From an uncultured Lachnospiraceae bacterium (lineage in GTDB: Bacteria; Bacillota; Clostridia; Lachnospirales; Lachnospiraceae), in assembly GCA_910577065.1 (NCBI GenBank), contig CAJTLD010000098.1, positions 1 through 10,133 on the forward strand: DNA of 10,133 nucleotides. Reading direction: 5' to 3'. Numbering within the stretch: position 1 is the first letter of the stretch; the number at the start of each line of letters is the position of its first letter. The position numbers and the translations under genes are program-made. This document shows positions 1-5,617 of the stretch, one piece after another. The notes beneath the pieces are model-generated. The model had not been told where the DNA came from. It saw only the letters and a list, made by a program, of their open reading frames with translations, and did not search any database.

Positions 1-282
1 TGATACCAATACACCTCAAAATCCTTCCGTAAAAAGCTTAACAAAGCAGGAATGACGCAAAGCATGTCAAGAGTGTCCAGATGTATTGATAATGGACCAA
101 TGGAAGCGTTCTGGGGGATGCTGAAATCAGAAATGTATTACCTGAAGAAATTTCAAACATATGAGGAGCTAAAGGAGGCCATATCCGATTACATAGCTTA
201 TTATAATAATCATCGGTATCAGAAGCGCTTAAACTGTATGACACCGATAGAATATAGAAACTATTTGAAAGATGCTGCATAA
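1..282 (+). pseudogene. IS3-family transposase (OrfB), C-terminal part with an in-frame TGA at the window edge
   Basis: This is the end of the DDE integrase catalytic domain (rve type) of an IS3-family OrfB. The frame read from base 4 gives YQYTSKSFRKKL, then MTQSMSRVSR, then DNGPMEAFWGMLKSE. The E in MEAFWG (codon 103-105) is the third catalytic acid of the DDE triad, and YYNNHRYQKRL with MTPIEYR is the usual C-terminus. The codon at 1-3 in this frame is TGA, where the family normally has the glycine of a DRGFQYT-like motif, so a GGA to TGA nonsense change is the simplest reading. The ATG at 52 is internal to the family domain and not a true start. If the TGA is real, full-length transposase cannot be made and this copy would not move on its own. 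Identity is firm; the inactivation rests on one codon at the window edge. Confidence 0.75.
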
Positions 283-287
283 AAACT

Positions 288-313
288 CTGCCAGTCCTCT
301 TTGCGACTGGCAG
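288..313 (+). terminator. Hairpin with downstream T-rich tract after the transposase
   Basis: CTGCCAGTC (288-296) pairs perfectly with GACTGGCAG (305-313), a 9-bp stem with an 8-base loop. An AT tract rich in T follows at 315-333. It begins 5 bases after the transposase stop, so it looks like a Rho-independent terminator of the insertion sequence. Confidence 0.7.
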
Positions 314-333
314 GTAAAAATTTTTATTTTTTT

Positions 334-361
334 AACTGTCTACTTGACAGGGAGCGGTTCA
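334..361 (+). repeat. Right terminal inverted repeat (IRR) of the IS3-family element
   Basis: The segment contains TGTCTACTTGACAGG followed by GAGCGGTTCA and marks the right boundary of the element. Its inner limit is approximate because the left repeat, which would define the match length, is outside the window. Confidence 0.65.
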
Positions 362-697
362 ATTTTAGATTATATCGGCCTTTGTGAAGAAATAGAGGGG
401 ATTGAGAGGTTGCCGCTTGTGAATGAGGGGAGTTTTGTGATGGCAGATAGCGAGGGTTATCAGTTGGCGGGTCGTAAATTTGAAATTTTTCAAGAGTGGA
501 ATGAGTACAAGAAAGAGAAAAAATATGAAGAGAAACGGGAATGTTTTGAAATCCAAAAAGAATTTTTAGATGCCAAGAAACTATATGGAGTGAAAATGAC
601 GGACAGGCAAAGAAAACAGTTGCGTATGCATTTTGACAAAAGCGTCAGGCGGCTTGAGAAGCTGTTGGGGCGTGATTTGGCGGAACTTTGGTTTTAG
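362..697 (+). pseudogene. 3' stub of a gene interrupted by the insertion sequence; sulfotransferase-like C-terminus (tentative)
   Basis: From the first base after the IS end, one frame stays open for 111 codons (starting ILDYIGLCEEIEG) and stops at TAG 695-697. An ATG at 272 would open this frame, but it lies inside the insertion sequence and before the terminator hairpin, so it is not a credible natural start. The stub is rich in charged residues in its middle (EWNEYKKEKKYEEKR). It ends RLEKLLGRDLAELWF, which resembles the common C-terminus of bacterial sulfotransferases (a helix with LLGRDL and a final tryptophan). I see no nucleotide-binding motif because the N-terminus is missing. The composition does not suggest a membrane protein. 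The fragment status is well supported; the family call is weak, and a glycosyltransferase tail is an alternative. Confidence 0.5.
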
Positions 698-721
698 AGT
701 GTGTAAAGTATTTATAGAAAT

Positions 722-1831
722 GTGGTGTTAAAAGTGGAGGAATATAAATATTATATATTTGGCGCCCATTCCAGGGCACAGACGGCAGCGGTATATATTC
801 AGTATTTATATCCTGATGCTGTGTTGGAAGCTTATCTTGTCAACAATAACGAGCAGAATGAAGAGGAAATCAAAGGGGTGCCGGTTATCAGATTGAATAG
901 AAGCAAAGAATTGCATTGTGATTATCCGGTGGTTCTTGGAACGCGCTCCAGTTATCATGCCGTGATTAAACAAGAACTTCAAGATTTAGGAATGCAGAGA
1001 ATTTATCCGATGGATGTAGAACTAGACTTAAAATTACGGAATGCATATTTAAGGAGATACTTTTCCAGCGTGGGCAGGCAATTTGCAAAAATATGTGATA
1101 TAAATACGCTTGGCAAATCGTCAGATCAGGATGCCAGTAAGACGCATACTTGTATATATGTAGCTAAATCCGTATTTGACAAGCCTCTGCAACAAGAATT
1201 ACGTCTCGCAAACTATGAGAAAATTATACAGGTAGGTGCTGCATTGACGGAAAAACGGTTGGAGGATCATGGGATAATTGACTCTGCAGGGCAAAATATT
1301 TCTGACAGAAATAAACAGTATTGTGAATTAACAGGATTGTATTGGATATGGAAACATGCAAGGGAAGATATCATAGGTCTTGTACATTACCGCAGGCATT
1401 TTTTGCTGCCTGCAGACTGGGAAGAACGTGTGAAGCGTTATGGGATAGACGTTATTTTGCCAGTTCCACTTTATGTGGCTCCAAGTGTGGAAGGAAATTA
1501 CAGGAAACGACATATATCTGGGGATTGGGATTTGATGCTGGATTATATCAAACAGAATGAGCCGTCCAGCTATCACAATGCCAAAAAAGTATTTGCAGGA
1601 AATCTATACTGTCCGTGTAATATGTTTATCATGAAGAGAGAGATTTTGGATGCTTTGTGCGCCTGGATGTTTCCGATAATAGAATCTGTAGCAGCGCAGC
1701 AGGGAACACGCACAGACGTATATCAGAACCGGTATCCAGGATTTTTATCAGAGCGCTTGATGACACTGTTTTTTGAAATGAATAGAGAACAGTATAAAGT
1801 TGTATATGCTGATAAGAATTTTCTTTCTTAA
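722..1831 (+). CDS. DUF4422 glycosyltransferase with PglD-like N-terminal domain
   Basis: A 369-residue probable cytoplasmic glycosyltransferase of a surface polysaccharide or glycoprotein pathway. Residues 8-110 look like a PglD-type Rossmann segment (YYIFGAHSRAQTAAVY, then a strand LEAYLVNN, then GVPVI and PVVLGTR). Residues 165-355 carry the DUF4422 signature: NISDRNKQYCELTGLYWIWK (191-210), IGLVHYRRHF (218-227), a CNMFIMKREILDALCAW segment (299-315) and GFLSERLMTLFF (340-351). DUF4422 is a family of presumed sugar transferases in capsule and O-antigen loci; donor and acceptor are not predictable. The start is uncertain. GTG at 722 is the most upstream choice, with GTG 725 and 734 as alternatives, none with a convincing ribosome binding site. 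A GGAGG at 736-740 lies inside the first codons with no usable in-frame start after it. The gene follows the disrupted stub by 24 bases. Confidence 0.85.
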   Translation: MVLKVEEYKYYIFGAHSRAQTAAVYIQYLYPDAVLEAYLVNNNEQNEEEIKGVPVIRLNRSKELHCDYPVVLGTRSSYHAVIKQELQDLGMQRIYPMDVELDLKLRNAYLRRYFSSVGRQFAKICDINTLGKSSDQDASKTHTCIYVAKSVFDKPLQQELRLANYEKIIQVGAALTEKRLEDHGIIDSAGQNISDRNKQYCELTGLYWIWKHAREDIIGLVHYRRHFLLPADWEERVKRYGIDVILPVPLYVAPSVEGNYRKRHISGDWDLMLDYIKQNEPSSYHNAKKVFAGNLYCPCNMFIMKREILDALCAWMFPIIESVAAQQGTRTDVYQNRYPGFLSERLMTLFFEMNREQYKVVYADKNFLS

Positions 1832-2073
1832 AATGTAATAATTGTGCTCGTATATTGGCATAAGATAGCAATAGGAATGTGTATAAAAACCATGAAAATC
1901 TATATGGAGACAGTAAAGTGTGGTATGAATTACTTTGAAGGAAGTAGGGTACAAAAAGATATAAAAGTTGTGTTCAAATGCTGTTTATGTTGAAAAATTA
2001 CGAGAGATAGATTGCAAAAGCGGCAAACATGTGATATGGTAGTAATAGGATACAAAAAAGCTATGAAAGTTAG

Positions 2074-2211
2074 TTAGAACAGTTTTTAAGAATAAATGCG
2101 CCGTCTTTGTTAGTTTCCTATATCAGGGCACAGATGGCATATAATACGGCACAGGCAAGTTTTCCGGCGTTTCACATGCCGTTTATTGATTTCTCGAAGG
2201 ATTTAAAGTAA
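2074..2211 (+). pseudogene. Remnant of a SecB-family chaperone C-terminus
   Basis: One frame, open from just after TAG 2071-2073 to TAA 2209-2211, encodes LEQFLRINAPSLLVSYIRAQ followed by a stretch ending ASFPAFHMPFIDFSKDLK. This follows the C-terminal pattern of SecB and SecB-like chaperones: a helix leading into INAP-x-ILFPY-x-R, then T, then P-x-x-x-L-P-x-I-N-F with matching spacing. There is no in-frame ATG before the conserved part, the frame is closed immediately upstream, and no upstream SecB sheet motifs are seen. I therefore read it as a decayed fragment and not a working gene. SecB-like proteins in Gram-positive bacteria often accompany toxin-antitoxin or export functions, but nothing nearby shows that. 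The assignment is from memory of the family pattern; a short chance match is possible. Confidence 0.5.
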
Positions 2212-2391
2212 ACATATAATTAAATCTCACCCTTTCATGTAAATGTCTGAACAGGAAGCTTTATTCTCCATGTATTGGCAGACATAAACTGGGAGGGTTA
2301 TTTTTTTAGAAACTTTAATTGTAAAAAACAGCATTATTCTGGAAATAGGTGCAGAATATAGAAGAGGAAAAAGCGCTGACTGAACGGAACA

Positions 2392-2420
2392 TTGACGAAA
2401 CCAGCATATTGATTTATCAT
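2392..2420 (+). promoter_or_regulatory. Sigma-A type promoter for the epimerase-cytidylyltransferase-dehydrogenase block
   Basis: TTGACG (2392-2397) and TATCAT (2415-2420) are separated by exactly 17 bases, a good housekeeping -35/-10 pair. Transcription would begin near 2427, giving a leader of about 78 bases before the epimerase ATG. There is no intact gene upstream on this strand to read through, which makes a promoter here expected. No operator was identified. Confidence 0.55.
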
Positions 2421-2428
2421 TATATTCT

Positions 2429-2480
2429 CCGGAATCTGGGTTCAGGCGTCTCAGATTCTGGACAGTACTGCTTGGAGCAG
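2429..2480 (+). promoter_or_regulatory. Two hairpins in the leader of the epimerase gene
   Basis: CCGGAATCTG (2429-2438) pairs with CAGATTCTGG (2452-2461), a 10-bp stem with one G-U pair and a 13-base loop. It is followed by a small hairpin CTGCT/AGCAG (2468-2480) with a 3-base loop. No T tract follows, so this is not a terminator. It begins at about the predicted transcript start, so it could protect the 5' end of the mRNA or influence translation. I do not recognise a riboswitch class. Confidence 0.4.
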
Positions 2481-2504
2481 CAAAACAATCACGGAGGATA
2501 AGCA

Positions 2505-3161
2505 ATGCATACACAATTGTCGGCATCTATGATGTGCGCAAATTACACAAATTTAGAAAAAGAGGTGCGGCTGTTGGAGGAAGGCGGCATAGATTCGTTT
2601 CATATTGATATTATGGACGGTCAGTTTGTGCCTTATTTCTGTATGGGTATTCAGGATCTCAAATGCATCCGGAGCCTGACGAAAAAACCAGTGGAAGTAC
2701 ATCTGATGATCAAACGCCCGCTCAGTTACTTAAGCGGTTTTATCAGCGCAGGCGCAGATGTGATTTACGTGCATCCGGAAGCGGACTACCATCCGGCAAG
2801 TACCCTGCAGGCGATTATTTCCGCAGGAATAACGCCGGGACTGGCAGTCAATCCCGGTACTTCTTTTGAATCCGTCAATGAACTACTGTTTCTGGCAAAA
2901 CGGGTGCTTGTTATGAGCGTGAATCCCGGAAGCGCAGGCCAGGTGTTTTTGCCGTACATAGGGCAAAAGCTGGAGAAGTTTTTGCAGGTTAGAAAAGAAC
3001 GGGATATTGAAGTATACTGGGATGGAGCCTGTTCCAAGGACAAAATCCGGACATACGCCCCCAGAGGAGTAAAAGGATTTGTGCTTGGCACAACGGTTTT
3101 ATTTGGAAAAAACAGGCCGTATGGCGAATTGTTAAGTGAAGTCAGGGAAATTTGCGTTTAA
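2505..3161 (+). CDS. Ribulose-phosphate 3-epimerase family protein
   Basis: A 218-residue TIM-barrel epimerase, the usual length for Rpe, which interconverts D-ribulose 5-phosphate and D-xylulose 5-phosphate. Key residues are present: Ser8, then FHIDIMDG with His33, Asp35 and Met37, EVHLMI with His66 and Met68, MSVNPGSAGQVF at the phosphate loop (137-148), and the second catalytic acid Asp173 in YWDGACS. The last motif is normally VDGG, so this copy is divergent there, as is the usual LSADF motif (MCANY here). It is thus probably a dedicated, locus-specific paralogue and not the housekeeping pentose phosphate enzyme; the substrate could also be another ketose phosphate (AlsE-like). GGAGG at 2493-2497 lies 7 bases before the ATG. 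It heads a three-gene block with a cytidylyltransferase and a dehydrogenase, which suggests it supplies the pentulose 5-phosphate for an activated alditol. Confidence 0.85.
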   Translation: MHTQLSASMMCANYTNLEKEVRLLEEGGIDSFHIDIMDGQFVPYFCMGIQDLKCIRSLTKKPVEVHLMIKRPLSYLSGFISAGADVIYVHPEADYHPASTLQAIISAGITPGLAVNPGTSFESVNELLFLAKRVLVMSVNPGSAGQVFLPYIGQKLEKFLQVRKERDIEVYWDGACSKDKIRTYAPRGVKGFVLGTTVLFGKNRPYGELLSEVREICV

Positions 3162-3231
3162 TATATCCCAAAACAGCGTGACGATGTCCCGTGCCAAACG
3201 GCGTGCGGCAGAATGCGCAAAGGGATGCGGT

Positions 3232-3969
3232 ATGAGGGGGAAAACGGATTTGAATTATGCAATTGTTTTGTCAGGAGGTATCGGAAGCCGTCTGAAAGGG
3301 ATAGACATTCCAAAGCAGTATTATAGAGTATGCGGCAGGACAGTTATCAGCTTCTGTATAGAAACAATGGAACGGGCAGAATGCATCAATGCATACAGCA
3401 TAGTTGCAGACGGCAGATGGCAGGATGAAATTCTGGGCGAAATGAACCGTTTGGGGTATGAGACACGGATCGCGTTTGGCTCCAAATTTCAGGGTTTTGC
3501 GCAGCCGGGAGAAAACCGGCAGCTGTCTATATTAAACGGGCTGTTATTTTTAAAAAATCAGGCGAAACAAGAAGATATCGTCCTGATACAGGATGCGGCA
3601 AGGCCTAATACTTCAGACGGACTGCTGAAAAGATGTATTCAGGCCGCGGAAAGATCCGACGGCGCCATGCCGGTACTGCATATGAAAGATACGGTATATT
3701 ACAGCGCAGACGGAAAAAAAGTAGATTCTTTGCTGGAACGGGATAAAATCCTGGCGGGACAGGCGCCGGAAGCGTTTGTATACGGTAAATATTTACGGGC
3801 AAATGAAAACTTGCTGCCGGATGAAATGATGCATATCAACGGCAGCACGGAAGCTGCGTTAAAGGCAGGGATGGAAATTGCGCTGGTGGAAGGCGAGGAA
3901 GAGAATTTTAAAATTACTACGGCAGAAGATTTGAGGCGCTTTGAGCAATTGAAAAGCAGCCGTAAATAA
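3232..3969 (+). CDS. IspD/TarI-type nucleotidyltransferase (probable CDP-alditol synthase)
   Basis: A 245-residue enzyme of the IspD/TarI family, which joins CTP to a polyol phosphate and releases pyrophosphate. The nucleotide-binding loop is LSGGIGSRLKGIDIPKQYY (13-31, with Arg20 and Lys28). GENRQLSILNGL, DAARPN (Asp121), KDT (152-154), GQAPEAF and NFKITTAEDL (Lys227) follow in family order. The acidic TDE-like motif of IspD is replaced by GSTEAAL, which argues against a methylerythritol-pathway IspD. The frame could be extended to GTG 3136, but that overlaps the epimerase and adds an unconserved basic stretch. AAAGGGA ends 6 bases before ATG 3232 and the family length fits this start. The likely product is CDP-ribitol or CDP-arabinitol given the epimerase before and the dehydrogenase after, but the alditol is inferred, not shown. 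Confidence 0.8.
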   Translation: MRGKTDLNYAIVLSGGIGSRLKGIDIPKQYYRVCGRTVISFCIETMERAECINAYSIVADGRWQDEILGEMNRLGYETRIAFGSKFQGFAQPGENRQLSILNGLLFLKNQAKQEDIVLIQDAARPNTSDGLLKRCIQAAERSDGAMPVLHMKDTVYYSADGKKVDSLLERDKILAGQAPEAFVYGKYLRANENLLPDEMMHINGSTEAALKAGMEIALVEGEEENFKITTAEDLRRFEQLKSSRK

Positions 3970-4012
3970 ATCCGCTTGGGCGAGTTTGAAAAATACTCTA
4001 GGGGAGGTAATG

Positions 4013-5077
4013 ATGAAAGCTTATGTACTTCAGGGAGTCGGACAGTTGGAATATAAAGATGTGCCGCTTCCGGATTTAAAGCCGGGGTGGGTTCTGGTAC
4101 GCACAGCGGCAGCAGGGATTTGCCAGTCGGATATCCCGAGAATTTTTCAGACAGGTACGTATCATTTCCCGACGGTTCCGGGACATGAATTTGCCGGAAC
4201 GGTTACAGACGTTTATGGAGAGGAAAGCCGGGCCTGGCTCGGAAAGCGCGTGGGGGTTTTTCCGCTGATTCCCTGCAACAAATGTTTTGTGTGTAAAGAG
4301 AAAAACTATGAAATGTGCCGCAGTTATGACTACCTTGGCTCCAGAAGGGACGGCGGGTTTGCGGAATATGTTGCTGTTCCTCAATGGAATCTCATTGAAC
4401 TTCCGGATAAGATGAGCATGAAAGAGGCCGCTATGCTGGAACCCGCTTCGGTAGCGCTGCACGCCGTCCGCAGGCTGAATCTTGCGCCGGGTATGTCTGC
4501 GGCCTTATATGGCCTTGGGACAATCGGGCTTATCATCACGCAGTGGCTGCATATTTTGGGAGTGAAAAATGTATATGCAGTCGGGCGTCATGCAGCGCAC
4601 GGCAGAATCATGAAAAAAACAGCAGGGGAAGGGTATTTGTATGTCCAGGCGGAAAAAGGGCAGGATACGGTTTCGTGGATTCTGGAACAGACAGGCGGGA
4701 TGGGGACAGATGCGGCGATTGACTGCACCGGTACTGCGGAAGGCATATCAAATTGTCTGCGCTGCGTCAGGCCGGGAGGGCAGGTTTTGGCTGTTGGAAA
4801 TCCGAAGGGCGATATAGTATTGGATCAGGCGTCTTACTGGAAAATCCTTCGCAATCAGCTGCGTGTTACCGGAACCTGGAACTCGTCTTTCTGCCATTAC
4901 GCCGGAGACGACTGGCATAAAACCATAGAAGCCTGCGTAAATGGAACGCTTCATTTGACGGAACTGATCACGCACAGCCTTGCGTTTGACGAACTTAAGC
5001 AGGGTCTTTCCATAGCCAGGGAGCGGAAGGAATACCTGAATAAAATAATGATTTGTGAAAGCAAAAACTGGCAATAG
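4013..5077 (+). CDS. Zinc-dependent medium-chain dehydrogenase, polyol-phosphate (GatD/TarJ-like)
   Basis: A 354-residue medium-chain alcohol dehydrogenase. Catalytic zinc ligands are Cys37 (GICQSD) and His58-Glu59 (GHE). The structural zinc site is PCNKCFVCKEKNYEMC with Cys88, 91, 94 and 102. LEPASVALHAV (Glu143) follows, and the NAD(P)-binding Rossmann loop is GLGTIG (167-172). YHFPTVPGHEFAGTV and YDYLGSRRDGGFAEYV are close to the galactitol-1-phosphate 5-dehydrogenase branch. In the context of an epimerase and a TarI-like enzyme it most likely reduces a ketose phosphate to the alditol phosphate, as TarJ does with ribulose 5-phosphate. AGGGGAGG (4000-4007) sits 5 bases before ATG 4013; ATG 4010 is only 2 bases away and less likely. 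It starts 43 bases after the cytidylyltransferase stop, in the same apparent operon. Exact substrate and cofactor are unknown. Confidence 0.85.
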   Translation: MKAYVLQGVGQLEYKDVPLPDLKPGWVLVRTAAAGICQSDIPRIFQTGTYHFPTVPGHEFAGTVTDVYGEESRAWLGKRVGVFPLIPCNKCFVCKEKNYEMCRSYDYLGSRRDGGFAEYVAVPQWNLIELPDKMSMKEAAMLEPASVALHAVRRLNLAPGMSAALYGLGTIGLIITQWLHILGVKNVYAVGRHAAHGRIMKKTAGEGYLYVQAEKGQDTVSWILEQTGGMGTDAAIDCTGTAEGISNCLRCVRPGGQVLAVGNPKGDIVLDQASYWKILRNQLRVTGTWNSSFCHYAGDDWHKTIEACVNGTLHLTELITHSLAFDELKQGLSIARERKEYLNKIMICESKNWQ

Positions 5078-5088
5078 AAGAATTGCCT

Positions 5089-5115
5089 TAAGAATACAAT
5101 AAAACAAGCCGATAT
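5089..5115 (+). promoter_or_regulatory. Flagellar sigma-28 (SigD/FliA) type promoter
   Basis: TAAG (5089-5092), exactly 15 bases, then GCCGATAT (5108-5115). The consensus is TAAA-N15-GCCGATAA in FliA and a TAAA/CCGATAT pattern in SigD, so there is one mismatch in the -35 and the -10 is near perfect. A TATAAT overlaps at 5115-5120, but no -35 hexamer of the housekeeping type is at the right distance. It lies in the 112-base gap ahead of the small gene at 5190 and would start transcription near 5123. This is the clearest sign that part of the locus belongs to the flagellar regulon. Confidence 0.6.
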
Positions 5116-5189
5116 ATAATCATAAAGCGTGTGAAATAAATATCAAGATTTAGAAGAAAGGAAAGGCCAAGACGGCCGGGTGGAAAATC

Positions 5190-5552
5190 ATGGAAGATAA
5201 CAGAGCGGAACAAAAAGAGGCGTTAGAGGTACTGATTGAATTTAACGAACGCGTACTGAAAAATATGCGCATTATCGTAAAAGAATTGTCCGGTGAACGG
5301 TTAGCGGATACCAACCAGTTTTTAAAAGGCATTGCAGACGCGCTGAACTGGGAAATTGAAGTGGTAAACGGGACGATGGGAATGCTCAACGAAGGAAAAG
5401 AGCGTGTCAATAAAGAAGAATTTAACACAGCGGTAATTCGGCTGAGCGAAGCCATCAAAGCAAATGACGATACGGCGATGGCGGCTGCGTTTACGGAACT
5501 GATTCCGGTGTTTGAACGCCTTGGCGAAGCAGCAAAAGAAGTTACAGCGTAG
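5190..5552 (+). CDS. Small acidic helical protein of unknown function behind a flagellar-type promoter
   Basis: A 120-residue soluble protein with no signal peptide or membrane segment. I do not recognise a named family. It reads as almost entirely amphipathic helix: residues 1-30 (EALEVLIEFNERVLKNMRII), a middle part with NWEIEVVNGTMGMLNEGKER, and a C-terminal part ELIPVFERLGEAAKEVTA. Alanine, glutamate and lysine dominate. Size and helix content recall flagellar export chaperones of the FliS/FliT kind, but no diagnostic motif supports that, so it is only an analogy. A GGGTGGA (5178-5184) lies 5 bases before the ATG. A sigma-28-like promoter sits about 75 bases upstream and a perfect hairpin follows its stop, so it may be transcribed as its own unit at a high level. 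It lies between the alditol-donor genes and the glycosyltransferases, which suggests a role with flagella or flagellin modification. Confidence 0.75.
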   Translation: MEDNRAEQKEALEVLIEFNERVLKNMRIIVKELSGERLADTNQFLKGIADALNWEIEVVNGTMGMLNEGKERVNKEEFNTAVIRLSEAIKANDDTAMAAAFTELIPVFERLGEAAKEVTA

Positions 5553-5556
5553 GGTT

Positions 5557-5588
5557 AAGCCAGCTTTTGAAGCAACAGAAGCTGGCTT
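5557..5588 (+). terminator. Perfect 10-bp hairpin after the small helical gene
   Basis: AAGCCAGCTT (5557-5566) pairs without mismatch with AAGCTGGCTT (5579-5588) around a 12-base loop, beginning 5 bases after the stop of the small gene. Only a weak T-rich run follows (ATTCGTTATAT), so termination may be partial. It may end or attenuate the sigma-28 transcript, letting the small gene be expressed above the glycosyltransferases behind it. Confidence 0.6.
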
Positions 5589-5617
5589 ATTCGTTATATA
5601 AAAGCATGGAGGCGGCT

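Larger units (their letters stand above)
1..361 (+). mobile_element. IS3-family insertion sequence, right (3') end
   Basis: This is the last part of an IS3-family element whose left part lies outside the window. It consists of the transposase C-terminus, a hairpin just after its stop, and a right terminal inverted repeat of about 28 bases ending in GGGAGCGGTTCA at 350-361. IS3-family elements typically end in CA on this side and start with TG on the other. Directly after base 361 a different reading frame opens and runs to 697, so the element appears to sit inside a host gene. The target-site duplication, expected to be 3-4 bp and to begin with ATT at 362, cannot be confirmed because the left junction is not visible. 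Confidence 0.85.
1832..2504. other. Gene-poor stretch with eroded coding remnants and a promoter
   Basis: About 670 bases without an intact gene. It holds a SecB-like C-terminal remnant (2074-2211) and a promoter with hairpin leader near the right end (2392-2504). Between 1980 and 2070 short peptide pieces appear in shifting frames separated by stops, for example VEKLREIDCKSGKHVIW and GYKKAMKV. This looks like decayed coding DNA, but I cannot name its family. The TAG TAA TAG cluster near 2038 interrupts it. The minus-strand frame across 2227-2526 has no recognisable protein features and covers the promoter and the next gene's start, so I do not call it. No tRNA or rRNA was recognised. Confidence 0.55.

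Noticed and set aside
2349..2501. Short + strand frame from GTG 2349 ending at the epimerase ribosome binding site
   Set aside because: It contains the predicted promoter and leader hairpins and its last codons are the ribosome binding site. No start signal or family was recognised; at most it is a remnant.
2227..2526. 99-codon open frame on the minus strand
   Set aside because: It has no recognisable domain, covers the promoter and the start of the epimerase on the other strand, and lacks a convincing ribosome binding site.
3136..3231. N-terminal extension of the cytidylyltransferase to GTG 3136
   Set aside because: It overlaps the epimerase coding region, is not family-like, and ATG 3232 has a good ribosome binding site and gives the normal length.
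4076..4462. 128-codon minus-strand frame opposite the dehydrogenase
   Set aside because: It mirrors a strongly conserved zinc dehydrogenase on the + strand and shows no protein-family features of its own.
5567..5617. N-terminal extension of the CgeB-like transferase to ATG 5567
   Set aside because: The extension is encoded within the hairpin loop and stem and the conserved sequence with a proper ribosome binding site starts at 5618.
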